A stretch of 64,000 bases of DNA, from contig NC_082414.1 of the NCBI RefSeq assembly GCF_004011695.2, positions 1,736,001 to 1,800,000 of the forward strand, written 5' to 3'. Position 1 is the first letter of the stretch; each line of letters starts with the position of its first letter. Both the position numbers and the translations under genes were made by a program. The stretch comes from Ascochyta rabiei (taxonomy: Eukaryota > Ascomycota > Dothideomycetes > Pleosporales > Didymellaceae). The notes under the pieces were generated by a model. The model saw nothing but the letters and a program-made list of their open reading frames with translations. It had not been told where the DNA came from and did no database searches. Shown here piece after piece: positions 12,434 through 23,063 of this stretch.

Positions 12434-13819
12434 ATGGCCGACGACAGCTCCAGCGGTACGACAACGCAATACTACGAGCCTGACCCGGAATCGTACGTGC
12501 AGTTCCAGCGTGAGATCTACGCCAGTCTACGAAAGCCCAAGTACTCGACTAAGCCCCACGAGTGGGAGGCAGCGGCGCGCAATGCCATTCCCTTGTCTAA
12601 TTTCCTCTACGTCTTCGGTGCGGCCAGCAGCGAGAGCACCCATGCAGCTAACCGCTCGGCGTTTGAGCGTTACCGCCTGCGACCCAGCATGCTCGTGCAA
12701 GCAACGGTGCGCAACCTATCCACGGAGCTGTTTGGGAAGACTTACAAGAGCCCATTGCTGATCGCTCCCATCGGCGTGCAAGAGATAGTCCATCAAGACG
12801 GCGAGGAGGCAACAGCACGAGCGGCCAGAGCAGCGAAGGTGCCCATGATTCTCTCGACGGCCGCAACACGCAGCATCGAACAGGTGGCCAAAGCGAACGG
12901 AGACGGCGATCGCTGGTTCCAGCTCTACTGGCCGAAGCCGCAGGCCGAAGAATTCACAGCGTCGCTGCTCTGTCGCGCAAAAGCGAACGGGTTCAGCGTG
13001 CTGGTTGTAACGCTCGACACATTCCAGATTGGCTGGCGACCCAGCGATCTCGATGAGTCGTATCTCCCTTTCATCTGGGGCCAGGGCTGTCAGATCGGGT
13101 TCAGCGACCCCGTCTTCCAGCGCATGTACGCCAAGATGCAAGCGGAGGATACGCGGACCGGAGTGCAGAAGATGCAGGAATTGTGGCAGGTGCTCAGGCG
13201 GCCTGGTAGTATGTACGGCGCGGCGAGAGTGCTGTCTCATGCGAGCATCATACCGAAGGCGCTGTTCTTCACCAGTATTGTTGCGAGTGGAAACTACCGT
13301 GACTGGGATGATTTGCAGACGCTGAGGCGGCTGTGGAGCGGGCCGATTGTGTTGAAGGTTTGTTTGAACTCGAGCACCTCGCGGTGAATCTGCTGTTTAC
13401 ATGATCAGGGCATTCAAACGGTAGAAGACGCACACCGCGCCATCTCGCACGGCATGGACGGCATCATCGTGTCCAACCACGGCGGGCGTCAGCTCGACGG
13501 CGCCATCGCCAGCCTCGACGCACTTGCGGAGATGGGCGCCGACGAGCAGGTCCAGGCGTCGGGCCTGACTGTGCTGTTCGACAGCGGCATCAGGACTGGC
13601 TCCGACGTGCTCAAGGCGATTGCACTGGGCGCAAAGGCGGTGCTCGTCGGCAGGCCGTATGTGTACGGACTCGCCATGGGAGGTGAAGAGGGCGTCCGGC
13701 ACGTGCTGAACTGCCTGCTTGCCGACACCGACTCGAGTCTTGCTAATCTGGGGCGAAAGAGCATTGGGGAGGTCAGCAGGGAGGATTTGAGGGTGATTCA
13801 GCAGCCCGCGAAGCTGTGA
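12434..13819 (+). CDS. FMN-dependent alpha-hydroxyacid dehydrogenase/oxidase (lactate 2-monooxygenase-like)
   Basis: Two exons (12434-13357, 13409-13819) give about 444 aa. The intron 13358-13408 splits the conserved VLKG segment, restoring VLKGIQTVEDA. Family marks are PLLIAPIGVQEIVH near the N-terminus, LYWPK, the catalytic SNHGGRQLDG loop (active-site His and substrate-binding Arg) and the FMN-phosphate region DSGIRTGSDVLKAIALGAKA followed by VLVGRPYVYG. These enzymes oxidise L-2-hydroxy acids such as lactate, with O2 or a cytochrome as acceptor. The order and length resemble lactate 2-monooxygenase-like fungal proteins more than cytochrome b2, because no heme-binding b5 domain is present. 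No targeting signal is clear. Confidence 0.9.
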
Positions 13820-14008
13820 ACGTGTACTGCTGTCCTGTTTGTTCGTCACGGTGAATGATTGGGTCTCTTTGGGGTTGGCTTGTACTCATCCTGGGCATTG
13901 ACAGTGCATGTAGCGAAAGAGTTGTCAGCCGAGGAGTTCAACATGCAGAGTCCTTCTTTCTCTCATCAACTGAACTGCTTGGCTGAAAAAGGAGAAAAGG
14001 AAATGACC

Positions 14009-14270
14009 GAGAAGAAGAAAGAAACAACCAAGAAGAAGGAAATAACCAAAAGAAGAGAAGAATAACTAAAGAAGAAAGAAGTAACCAAAAGAAGAAGGAA
14101 GGACCAAAAGAAGATCGAAATAACCAAAGAAGAAAGAAATAACCAAAGAAGAAAGAAGTAACCAAAGAAGAAAGAAGTAACTAAAGAAGAAAGAAGTAAC
14201 TAAAGAAGAAAGAAGTAACCAAAGAAGAAAGAAGTAACCAAAGAAGAACGAACAAAAAAAAAATAGTAAA
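14009..14270. repeat. Purine-rich minisatellite, 19-bp unit
   Basis: The plus strand is almost pure A/G broken by AACC or AACT. The later copies follow a 19-bp unit of the form CAAAGAAGAAAGAAGTAAC, repeated with small changes. The tract ends in an A9 run. Such strand-asymmetric tracts can form triplexes; any role is unknown. Confidence 0.85.
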
Positions 14271-14890
14271 ATGCAACTCCACCAGAGTCCGCGGCACGAA
14301 GAGTCCGCTATCTACCAGGTACACTTCCTCCCGCATAGAACAGGCGGCATGGCTAAGGGGTGTGTGTTGGCTGTTACCTAGGCGGACCGATGTTGCACAA
14401 CGCAGCGATGTACGCGGTTGTGGAACTGCTGCTGCGGTTCGAGTGCATCGAGGCAAGCGACTGCGTCCTGGTGGCGCGTGGGTGGTGGCTTCATGCGCTG
14501 GGAGGCAGGGGTGTTCAGGGAGAGAGAGTTTTGGGGTGGAGAGCAAGTGAACAGTGGGGGAACGGTGGGAAGGGTGGGGACCTCGTGCAGGGCAGGCGGT
14601 TGGGTTGGGAACTCTGATTTCCAGGCTGGGACGCTTCTCTCGCGAAAGCGCAGGGCCGAGTGTCGATCGATGCAGGATCATGCACGACATGGAGTGCCGG
14701 GCTCGTCGGTGGGTGCGGGCATGCAAATCACCGAGTGCGCGAGGGCGGGCGTTGGGGGGGGGACGAACGAGTCGCCAGAATTGCAGTGGGGGCGTGGGGG
14801 GGGCGTCGATGAGGCTAGCGCTGGAGCGGGACTGGACTGGACCCCCCGCGATGCAAGCGAGCAGGTAAGGCGGACGTCGTGGCAGCCGTG

Positions 14891-14954
14891 TCTTGTACCT
14901 CTTGTACCTTTTGTACCTTTTGTACCTCTTGTATCTCTTGTATCTCTTGTACCC
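14891..14954. repeat. 9-bp tandem repeat (TCTTGTACC)n
   Basis: About seven imperfect copies of a TCTTGTACC-like unit, with TTTTGTACC and TCTTGTATC variants. It lies about 280 bp upstream of the proposed RasGEF start. Confidence 0.85.
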
Positions 14955-15228
14955 CATCATCGCGCCTTGCCCTCTGCGCTGACGTGTGACGCCGACCGAA
15001 GCATCCTCCGCCGCCGTCTGCCTCAATGTCTGGCAGCAGAGCCGCTGCAACTCTGCTTGGGGGGCCGTCTCACGCCCGCCGTCACGTCGCACACGCGGCC
15101 GTCTGAGCCCGCCAGCCATTGCTGCTGCTGCTGCTGCTACTATCATTACCACTACTACTACTACTGTCGTCATCGCCAGAGCCACCACCCACTGCGCGAC
15201 GCACGTCAAGAGACGAAGCGCGCAGGAG

Positions 15229-18200
15229 ATGCAGCCGCCGCGGCGTGAATCGGTGCAGGCGGGCACGGGCACGGACACAGGCACATGTCCACGACCAGGC
15301 GGGCTTCAGTCGCGCGACGATGAGCATGACGTCGACGACGACAACAAGGAAAGCGAGGACGCGAGTGAGCCGCAGGACGGCGACGAGATTGCCAACGACA
15401 GCTTCTTCCAGCGCTTCCACCTCGCCCACGCCGAGAGTCACGACGACCAGAGTCACGACGACCAGAGTCACGACGACCAGAGTCACGATGACCAGAGTCA
15501 CGATGACCACCAGAATCACGACCACCAGAATCACGACAACCACCAAAGTGATGACAACCACGACGACGACAACCACGACGACCACCAAAGTGATGACAAC
15601 CACGACGACCACAACCACGACGACCACCAAAGTGATGACAACCACCAAAGTCACGACAACCTCCAAAGTCACGACAACCACGACGACAACCACAACGTCC
15701 TCGATGCCTCCACCGCAGGCTCGGCCTCGGCCTCGTCCACCACCGACACCACGCCCGCCCTGCAGCACCTCACCTTTGCCGTCCTGGGCGCCCGCGGCGT
15801 GGGCAAGACGACCTTCATCCGCCGCGCCCTCGACCTGCCGGACGCGACCGCCCCCGCCGCCTGCACCCGCAAGTGGTCCATCGACGGCACCCCCTATCTC
15901 GTGCGCTTCCTCGAAATGTCCGTCACCGACGTCCACCTCGCCGACCGCCACCACCTCGCCTGGCCCGAGACCGTCCACGACATGGCCACCCCGCGCATCG
16001 ACGCCGCCATCGTCCTCTACGACGTCACCGCCCAGCACAGCCTGGCCCGCGTCCCGGACATGCTGGCCATGCTCGCCAACGCCCACCTGCCCTTTGCCCT
16101 CGCCGCCTGCAAATGCGACCAGCACCCCGCCCACCGCGAGGTCGACCCCGCCGTCGTCGAGCAAAAGGCCACCTCCTTCCTCGGGCCCCTCAGCGTCTTC
16201 TCCACCTCCGAGTCCGCCCCCGACACCCACCGCGCCTGCCTGTCCGTCGTCCTGCGCGCCGCCATCGCCGCCACCGCCGCCACCGCCGCCACCGCCCCCG
16301 CCAACCGCCCCCGCTCCCACGCCTCGTCCCGCCGCCGCGCCAAATCCTCCGCCGTCCTGTCCATGACCCAAAAGGACCTGTGGGCCAAGAAGCACGAGCG
16401 CGCCAGCTCAGAGCTCTCCTCGCACTACCCCCGCAACCCCTCGCTGGGCGCCCCCGCCCACCGCTACAAGCCCAGCGATGCCAACAAGACCTTCTTCAAC
16501 GACGAGTCCCCCACCTACGACTCGGACGCCTCCGACGCCTCCGACGCCTCCGACGCCTCCGACGCCTCCGACACGGCCCGCAGCATCCTGACCGTCCAGC
16601 CGTCCGACGACAACGGCTACACGTTCGACCAGCTCGTCGACCGCCTGCTCGCCCAGCCCATGTCCAAGTCCGACTCCACCTTCGTCGCCGTATTCCTGGC
16701 CCTGTACCGCCGCTTCGCCACCCCGAGCCAGCTGCTCGAGGCCATCCTCAAGCGCTTCGACGCCCTGGCCAAGAACAGAGACATGCCCATGATCCGCGTC
16801 ATCGCCCAGCTGCGCTATCTCGCCGTCCTGCACCAGTGGGTCGCCTACTACCCCGGCGACTTTGCCTTCCCCACCACCCGCAAGCTGGTCCGCATGTTTG
16901 CACTCGCCATCGCTGCCAACCGCGAGTTCTCCGTCGCCGCCATGGAGATCATCCGCGACCTCGACGTGGTCGCCGACGACGACGACACCGACTGGGCCTG
17001 CAGCGACCGCCAGCGCGCCCAGAACGACCAGCTGCCCGCCTTCTACAACACCGTCCTCGACGAGGACTCGGAAGACGACGAGTTTGCCCGAGCCATCGGC
17101 CACATGGCCTTGGGCTCCGCCCGCCTGTCCGTCGCCCGCAGCACCACCACGGCAGCCTCCCGCTCCACCGCCGGCTCCCTCACCATCGTCACCCAAGTCG
17201 AGCGCAACGAGCGACTCGCCCGCCAGCTCGAGCCCAACCCCATCAAGCCCCTCTCCAAGGTGCAGTGGCACCAGCTCATGGCCCAGGACGACGAGCTCAT
17301 CGCCCGAGAGCTTACCCGCATCGACTGGATCATGTTCTCCTCGGTCCGGCCCCGCGATCTCATCCGCGACGTCAGCCTCTCCACCGAGGCGCGCAAGCAC
17401 TGCAAGCAGCTCGACAACGTCACCCGCATGACGGCCCACTTCAACCACATCGCCTTTCTCGTCACAAACTACATCCTCCTGCGCGACAAGCCCAAGCACC
17501 GCGCGCTCATGCTCGAGAAGTGGATGCGCGTCGCCCGCCAGGTCCGCAAGCTCAACAATTACAACTCGCTCACCGCCATCATCGCCGGCATCAAGGCCAC
17601 CGCCGTCCACAGGCTCATCGCCACGCGCGATCTCGTCCCCCAGCCCGTCACCCACGACTTTCTGAAGCTCGACATACTCATGGGCTCGCAGAAATCGCAC
17701 TTTGCCTACCGCCTCGCCTGGGAGAACAGCTCGGGCGAGCGCATACCCTACATTCCTCTCTACCGCCGCGATCTCGTCTCCGCCTCGCAGGGCTCGTCCA
17801 CTTTTGTCGGCGTCAAGGCCGCTGCCCCCACCTTCTCGCCGCACCCGGGCACGAGCGTCTTCGCGGCCGCTGCCGGCTCCCGGGAAAGCAAGGAGGCGCC
17901 GCTGGGCGGCGTCGTCGGCAAGGAGCGCATCAACTGGCGCAAGTTCGAAATCATGGGCGACGTCGTCGTCGGCATCCAGCGCGCCCAGGGCACCCCCTAC
18001 CCCGCGTGGAGCAAGGTCGAGGACGTGCGCAATCTCATCCTGGACGTCAAGATCTCGAAAGACGATGAGGTAAGCACTCACTGTGTCATGAATCCACGAG
18101 CTGGCTGACCCCGCAGGAACTCTACGACCGCAGCACCCATCTGGAGGCCACCGGGGCGAACGAAAAGGGGCGCTTCGCCAAGTGGCTCGAGAAGCGGTAG
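15229..18200 (+). CDS. Ras-like GTPase domain fused to RasGEF-N and RasGEF (CDC25-type) domains
   Basis: Two exons (15229-18069, 18117-18200) encode about 974 aa. ATG 15229 is the first in-frame ATG; the open frame extends further upstream only from GTG. Residues about 65-165 are a low-complexity Ser-His-Asp-Asp-Gln repeat. Then follows a Ras-like domain: P-loop GARGVGKT, a DVTAQHSL segment and CKCD in place of NKxD. After an Ala/Pro linker and an SDA repeat come RasGEF-N (FDQLVDRLLAQPMSKSDSTF onward) and a catalytic RasGEF domain (RPRDLIRDVS; NHIAFLVTNYIL; LNNYNSLTAIIAGI; the PYIPLY segment). The short last exon supplies ELYDRSTHLE, the family C-terminus. The protein should activate Ras-type GTPases at membranes. 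Codon use is extremely GC-rich, unlike the flanks. Confidence 0.88.
15435..15690 (+). repeat. Coding minisatellite (His/Asp-rich repeat)
   Basis: Tandem 12-15-bp units such as AGTCACGACGACC inside the RasGEF-like gene encode SHDDQ, NHDH and SDDNHDD blocks. Units stay in frame, so length changes would alter protein length without breaking it. The acidic/His composition could bind metal ions, which is speculation. Confidence 0.85.
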
Positions 18201-19484
18201 TCGGTACCGACACTCTACATCCACATCCGACCTGCCTACACCTCTCCCATCCGACCATCTCATCTGTTTGCCTATTGCATGATACCACCTCCCCACCGCC
18301 ACGGTCAAGTCGACTGGCGCTGCATCTCCCACGTCCTAGCCTATAGTTGTATTTATCCTAGTTTGTTATATAGTGTTCTATATTCTATATTCTATATTCT
18401 ATATCACTATACAATATCTCTCTATACATCTCTCTATATCTCTATACACACTACTATACAATACTTTGAAATTATTTTTATTAATATCTAATCTACTTCT
18501 ACCTCTAAAAAAACACATTACTACACGTCACGGGTTTTCATACTGTTCGAACCCTAGTCATTCCATCTGATGGATTACTGTACCTTTTTAGGTCCGTGTA
18601 GCTGAGGTGGGTTCAAGTCAAGCCCTTACATGGAGTTAGATCTAAAGAGAGGGTTTATAAAGGCTAGACTCTAGGTGTATAGACTACTTACTAGGCCTTT
18701 ATATGTATTTATCGAGTATAGCTTAGCACTATACTTTATTTAATTGTTATATTCTGTAGTAGCATGTTCGTTAAGAAGCCTAAGGCCTACTAGCTTTTCC
18801 AAGCAGTGTCTGCCATGCCTACTCAACACATATCTAGTTAGATAGCGACTGTCTGTCACCATCCTCTAAATCTGCCTTGCGCTTCGCTAGCCTCGGTACG
18901 CGCACGCTACACTCGAGCCTACGCACTCCAGGGGCAGAATACAGTCCCTCTCGATACGAACGCCTCGTATTTGTCTGTTCGCTTGCCCGTTTGATGCTCC
19001 CGCGGGTGCTGCGCCTCGCGGCCACGCAATTGGAGAGGCGGCGAACCTTATCTGCACGTCCAACTACCGTGCCGTGCTGGCCCGTTGCTACCTACACTAC
19101 GCACTGGATTGCTCTGCAGTAGGTGCAAAGGAGCTGGTAGTTGGTGATGCACCGCACGGATTGCTGTGCTAGGCGCATTGAGTGCGAGTTCATGCTGGCG
19201 CTTGCGTACGCACTCCCTCGCCGCAGCAAGCATCACGCCTTGCTTTGCTCGACGCCTAGCCTGTGCTCGGTGGTGCGGCACGCGTTTGATCTTGATCGAC
19301 GACATCCCTGCCCTGGCCGTGGTTCAACTAGGAGACGGACTCGCTGCTCGTTTCATGACGCCCTTTGCGAGTTCCTTGTTTCGCTGAGCTGGCGGTTTCT
19401 GGTGGCTTGACTTGTTGGCTCACAACACATTGACGACACCGCTGGCCGGACTGCACGCGCAGAGGCGCTCGATATTGATTCACG
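18201..19484. other. Intergenic region, partly AT-rich
   Basis: 18340-18490 is a TCTATAT/CTATA-rich tract. 18490-18850 is TA-rich and looks like an eroded repeat, but I cannot assign a family. 18850-19480 has ordinary composition and probably holds the promoter of the next gene. No tRNA fold is supported. Confidence 0.45.
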
Positions 19485-20907
19485 ATGCAGACGCCTGGCT
19501 TCACGCTCGCGCCGCGCGATCCGTTCGCCGACGCAAAGGAAACGCTCTCGTCGTGGGACAAATGCATGGCCAAGGACTACTGCAAGTCAGTTGCCCACGC
19601 CGCCTCACTCCATTGTCTCGCTCACGCCACGTAGATGGCCCGTCATTGCCGTCATCATCCTGGGCGGCCTCGTCGCCTTCAGCGTCGTCTTCTGCATCGC
19701 GCGCTGCATCTGCTGCGGTGCCGAGTGCGCCCTCTGCTGCTGCAAGTGCTGCACCTGCTGCTGTGGGCGCAGCGACTCCGGGCACCGGCGCATGAAGAGC
19801 GAGAACCAGGCCTATCCGCCGCCACAGCCGTATCCGCAGCAGCCGTACGCGAACGCGCCCGCAAACCCATACGCAGAAGCAAGGTCGTTCGCGCCTCCAC
19901 CGCCGCCGCCGCAGATCAGCACCCAGTACCAGTCGCATCCCACGCCCTCGTTCAACCCGCAGACCAACCCAAAGTTCGCGTCCGCCGCAGCCCGCCCTGC
20001 ATCGCCCGAGCGGCCGCAGTATGCGACGTTCGACGCCCGCAGCCGGCCGGTCAACGAAGATGCACTGCCCGCGATGCCGAGCTGGAGCAATGCGCGGAGC
20101 GTGCAGGTGCAGGTCGAGGACGAGGCTGTGCCCGAACGGCGGGGCGACGTCGAGATGGACAGACTGCACTACACCAACAGTCCGCCCAACACGTCCACAG
20201 CGGGCGTGGCTGCTGGGGCAGCAGGGGGTGGAATGCGAGCCTCGCCCGGGCCAGGGCGAAGTCCAGTATCGCCGCTGCACAGCACCGACGCATACAACCA
20301 TCAAAACTATTACCAGGACCAGAATCAAAACCATTACCAGGACCAGAATCAGATCCAATACCAGGACCAGAATCAGATCCAATACCAGGACCAGAATCAG
20401 ATCCAATACCAGGACCAGACCCAGAACCACATTCAATCCCATAACCAGAACACATCCCCCGCATACGCACAACACGACTACAACCGCGCACCCTCTCCCG
20501 CGCACTCCCACAGCCAGTACAGCCAAGCCTCCGACCCCTACGACCGCCGCTCCCCAGTCCAACCGCAGCCCTACAGCCAGCCCTACAGCCAGCCCTACAA
20601 CGCCCCCTCGGACCGCTTCCCCTCCCCCGCCCCGCCCAGCTACCACACCACAGCACCGAACCCCTACGCATACGCCCCGGCCCCCGTGCAGCCGTTCGAC
20701 CAGCCGCGCAGTTTTACGCCCGGGAGCGGCCGTGCGGGTGGCAACGTGGCCTACGACCCCGTGCCGGATCGAAGCCAGACTGCCACCCCGAGCGCCTACC
20801 CGGGGCAGCAGACCTACCAGGCCTTCCAACCGCAAGGGCAGCCACAGCCGGGGTCGTACACGGGGGTTGCGAGGAAGCCTGTTGACGGGAGTCTGAGGGA
20901 CGTTTAG
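19485..20907 (+). CDS. Fibroin-3-related-type membrane protein with Cys-rich segment and Gln/Pro-rich tail
   Basis: Two exons (19485-19585, 19635-20907) give about 457 aa. The first exon encodes a short N-terminus ending DKCMAKDYC; splicing adds K, then WPVIAVIILGGLVAFSVVFC, a single transmembrane helix. A cluster of Cys follows (IARCICCGAECALCCCKCC). The rest is disordered and rich in Pro, Tyr and Gln, with tandem YQDQNQIQ repeats at about 20310-20420. This layout is conserved in filamentous fungi under names such as fibroin-3 related protein; no function is established. The Cys cluster next to the membrane could be palmitoylated (inference). A single-pass topology with a cytosolic tail is likely. 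Confidence 0.82.
20308..20422 (+). repeat. Coding 24-bp tandem repeat (YQDQNQIQ)
   Basis: About five near-identical units of the form ACCAGGACCAGAATCAGATC plus CAAT, in frame in the membrane protein gene. The repeated Gln/Asn octapeptide has prion-like composition. Confidence 0.85.
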
Positions 20908-21643
20908 CTTGGTTTTGGACTCGCTGCGTGCATAGCGTGGCGTTTGGCAATCACGGTGGATTCGCGGTGGGATTTCCTAGTCAATTCAATACGTGGATCA
21001 CTTGCTTTTTGTCTTTCGTTGCTTGTGTTGTGTTGTGTTGTGTTGTGTTGTGTTGTGTTGTGTTGTGTTGTGTTGCTTCTTCACTTGGCTATCCACTGCA
21101 CTGTTCTCTCCTATCCCCTTCCTTTCTATTCACGAATCTCCTATCGATCTACCTCGTCCTCTCACCTCTCTATAAACACATCTCTATCCTGTATTTCTAC
21201 CACTCTACCTTTTCCTCCCAACTCTCTATTAACATATCTCTATCCTACATCCCTACACCTCTACACCTCTACACCTCTACATCTTCAAACCGCTGCGTCT
21301 TCCAGGGGTTCAGGTGCAGCATTCATGTGGAGCAAGGCACGCGCAATAAACGTCACTGGCGGCACGAATCAAGTGCGAATCAACGGTAGAGCACACGTGA
21401 CAAGATGAGCTGATATTTGTATTTGCAGTCTGCGAAATGTACGACGCGCACCACCTTGGCTTGGCCTTGTTCGGCCGAGCCGAGTAGCGTGGAATCGGCG
21501 AAAACGACACGGAAGGAAAGAAAATAATTACAGACTCCACGCTGACTGATCCAGTAGGTACGAACCGGATTAGCTTGGGCGGTGGATCGGTGGGCGGAGG
21601 AGAGAGGGGGGAACGCGGGATTGGAATTCAGTCGAGATGCACT
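20908..21643. other. Intergenic region with TTGTG microsatellite and CT-rich tract
   Basis: Contains the 3' flanks of two converging genes. A (TTGTG)n run occupies about 21023-21075, followed by a pyrimidine-rich stretch to about 21300 with repeated ACCTCTACA. No gene is supported. Confidence 0.5.
21023..21075. repeat. (TTGTG)n microsatellite
   Basis: About ten perfect TTGTG units, downstream of the fibroin-like gene. Confidence 0.9.
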
Positions 21644-22496
21644 TTAGACTCGCCCCGTCGTCGTCGTGGGCACGGTCCTGGTCGCAGTCACGGTCCTGGT
21701 GGCCGTCGCGGTTCTCGTCGCCGTCACGGTGCTGGTTGTCCGTGCGGTTTGCGTGATCGTCGCTACCCGCACAGCTGTCACCACGACGAACCTTTGCACG
21801 GATGTTGTCGCTGTCGTCGTCGAGATACTCGTCGAGGTGGTTGTTGTGGTGGTAGGCAGGATGCTGAGAGCTGTCACTGTGATGAAGTTCTGCACAGGCG
21901 TTGTGACTGTCGCTGTCAAGGTGCTTGTCAAGGTTGCTGTTGTGGTTGTGGTTGTAACGCTAATAGCTGTCACCGTGACGAATCTTAGAACGGATGTGGT
22001 TGCTGTTGTCGCCGCGCAGTTGGTCCCGGGGTTTGCCGCTCTAGTTGTCGTCGTGCCTGTACTAGTCGAAGCTGGCGGCGTCGATGTCGTCGTGACGGCA
22101 CTGATCACTGATGCACTACCAAAGGGCGGAAACGGGCAATCAATATCATAGTAGTAGTACGGCGACGTTGAGTCGGGCGTAAAGTACGCGCTCCTAGGTC
22201 GTTTCCATTAGTCCGAGCACCAACGCAAAGCCACTCTTAAGCACGTACAGACTAGCGTCGAAGAATTCACAGAACTGGTTGGTGCTGTCGCTTGAGTATC
22301 GGAAGCTTTCGCATCTGGTGTCTGTCTTACAGAATGCAGCACAAAGTGTGAACGTCGAGGGAGCACTGTAAAAGAAATTGCCCATGTAAAAGCTGAGCGT
22401 CGTTTCGTTGTGGTACCCGACAGTCCCGCATATCGATGCTGCGGATGTCAAGCAAACGAGACTAAGGAACCCGAAGATAAGATGCAAGACTCCCAT
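21644..22496 (-). CDS. Secreted protein with PAN/Apple-like domain and Thr-rich stalk
   Basis: Two exons (22496-22249, 22193-21644) encode about 265 aa. The intron 22248-22194 has donor GTACGT, a good branch point (ACTAAT) and acceptor TAG. A signal peptide (MGVLHLIFGFLSLVCLTSAA) precedes a Cys-patterned module (CGTVGY, TLCAAFCKTDTRCESFRYS, FCEFFD) like the fungal PAN/Apple fold used for carbohydrate or protein binding. After CPFPPFG the protein is almost only Thr, Ser, Val and Ala in TVTAT-type repeats, a likely heavily O-mannosylated stalk. No GPI signal is visible at the C-terminus. It is probably a cell-surface or secreted protein; the ligand is unknown. Confidence 0.75.
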
Positions 22497-23063
22497 CTTC
22501 AGGCTTGCATGGAGTGCTGACGCTCTAGCTCTAACAGACTACTAAGCTTCTATATAGTAGTCCGACTTGGTTCTAAATTGCTGTACGCATACCACGATTG
22601 GCTCAGGAATGTGCAACATAAACATACGCATTTGTGTGTTGTGAGCTCTTTGTCGGCATGTGCAAGTAAGTACTACGCCAGATACATACCCATCAGCATC
22701 GTCCCAAGGTCACGTTCAGCTGATTGCATGCCCCTCGAGCTAAGGTTTCAAGAGCCTAATCGCTGAATAGAATTTGTGGTACGAGACCCTGTGGCTTTTT
22801 GGAATCGCGAGGCTAGTGAGTAAAGTAAGGAAGGGCTTAGCGAGTTTTCGCTAATTACATGCAGGACATAGATACTTTGCTGGTGCGATGTTATGTTTCG
22901 CCATCATCGCGAGAATAAACATCTACCACTGCGCAAGAACGCAAATCAGTCAAATAATGAAGCGTCTGAATACCAAAATCTCGGTCTACTTAGCAGTACT
23001 GTGATTATGACTACGTAGGTAAGGGACCGAAGTGTCTTAGTTTTTCAGCCACACGTCATGCTA
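22497..23063. other. Intergenic region upstream of the PAN-like gene
   Basis: Promoter of the minus-strand PAN-like gene at its left end. The rest shows no gene, repeat or RNA up to the transposon terminus at 23064. Confidence 0.4.
22551..22557 (-). promoter_or_regulatory. TATA box candidate of the PAN-like gene
   Basis: CTATATAG lies 55-61 bp upstream of the minus-strand start codon at 22496, a usual distance for a fungal TATA element. Confidence 0.5.

Larger units (their letters stand above)
13820..15228. other. Intergenic region rich in tandem repeats
   Basis: Upstream of the RasGEF-like gene. It contains a purine minisatellite (about 14009-14270), a 9-bp tandem repeat (14891-14954) and a CTG/CTA trinucleotide run (15119-15170). 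Long open frames on both strands come from the repeats and GC bias and have no domain support. Confidence 0.55.

Noticed and set aside
14181..15284. Long minus-strand open frame opposite the RasGEF-like gene start
   Set aside because: Made of translated minisatellite and GC-biased antisense sequence with no domain; the plus-strand gene explains the region.
15082..18288. Two long minus-strand open frames and a 731-codon plus-strand frame overlapping the RasGEF-like gene
   Set aside because: Shadows caused by extreme GC3 bias; low-complexity Gly/Val or Arg/Pro proteins without family motifs.
18520..18630. Possible tRNA because of GTTCGAAC and GGGTTCAAGTC strings
   Set aside because: No matching T-stem, anticodon arm or acceptor stem can be built around either string on either strand.
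19501..20835. 444-codon minus-strand frame opposite the fibroin-like gene
   Set aside because: Antisense of a repeat-rich, GC-rich coding exon; LVLDLIL repeats mirror the QDQNQIQ repeat.
21666..22151. 161-codon plus-strand Val-rich frame
   Set aside because: Antisense of the Thr-rich stalk; the minus-strand gene has a signal peptide, good intron and Cys pattern.
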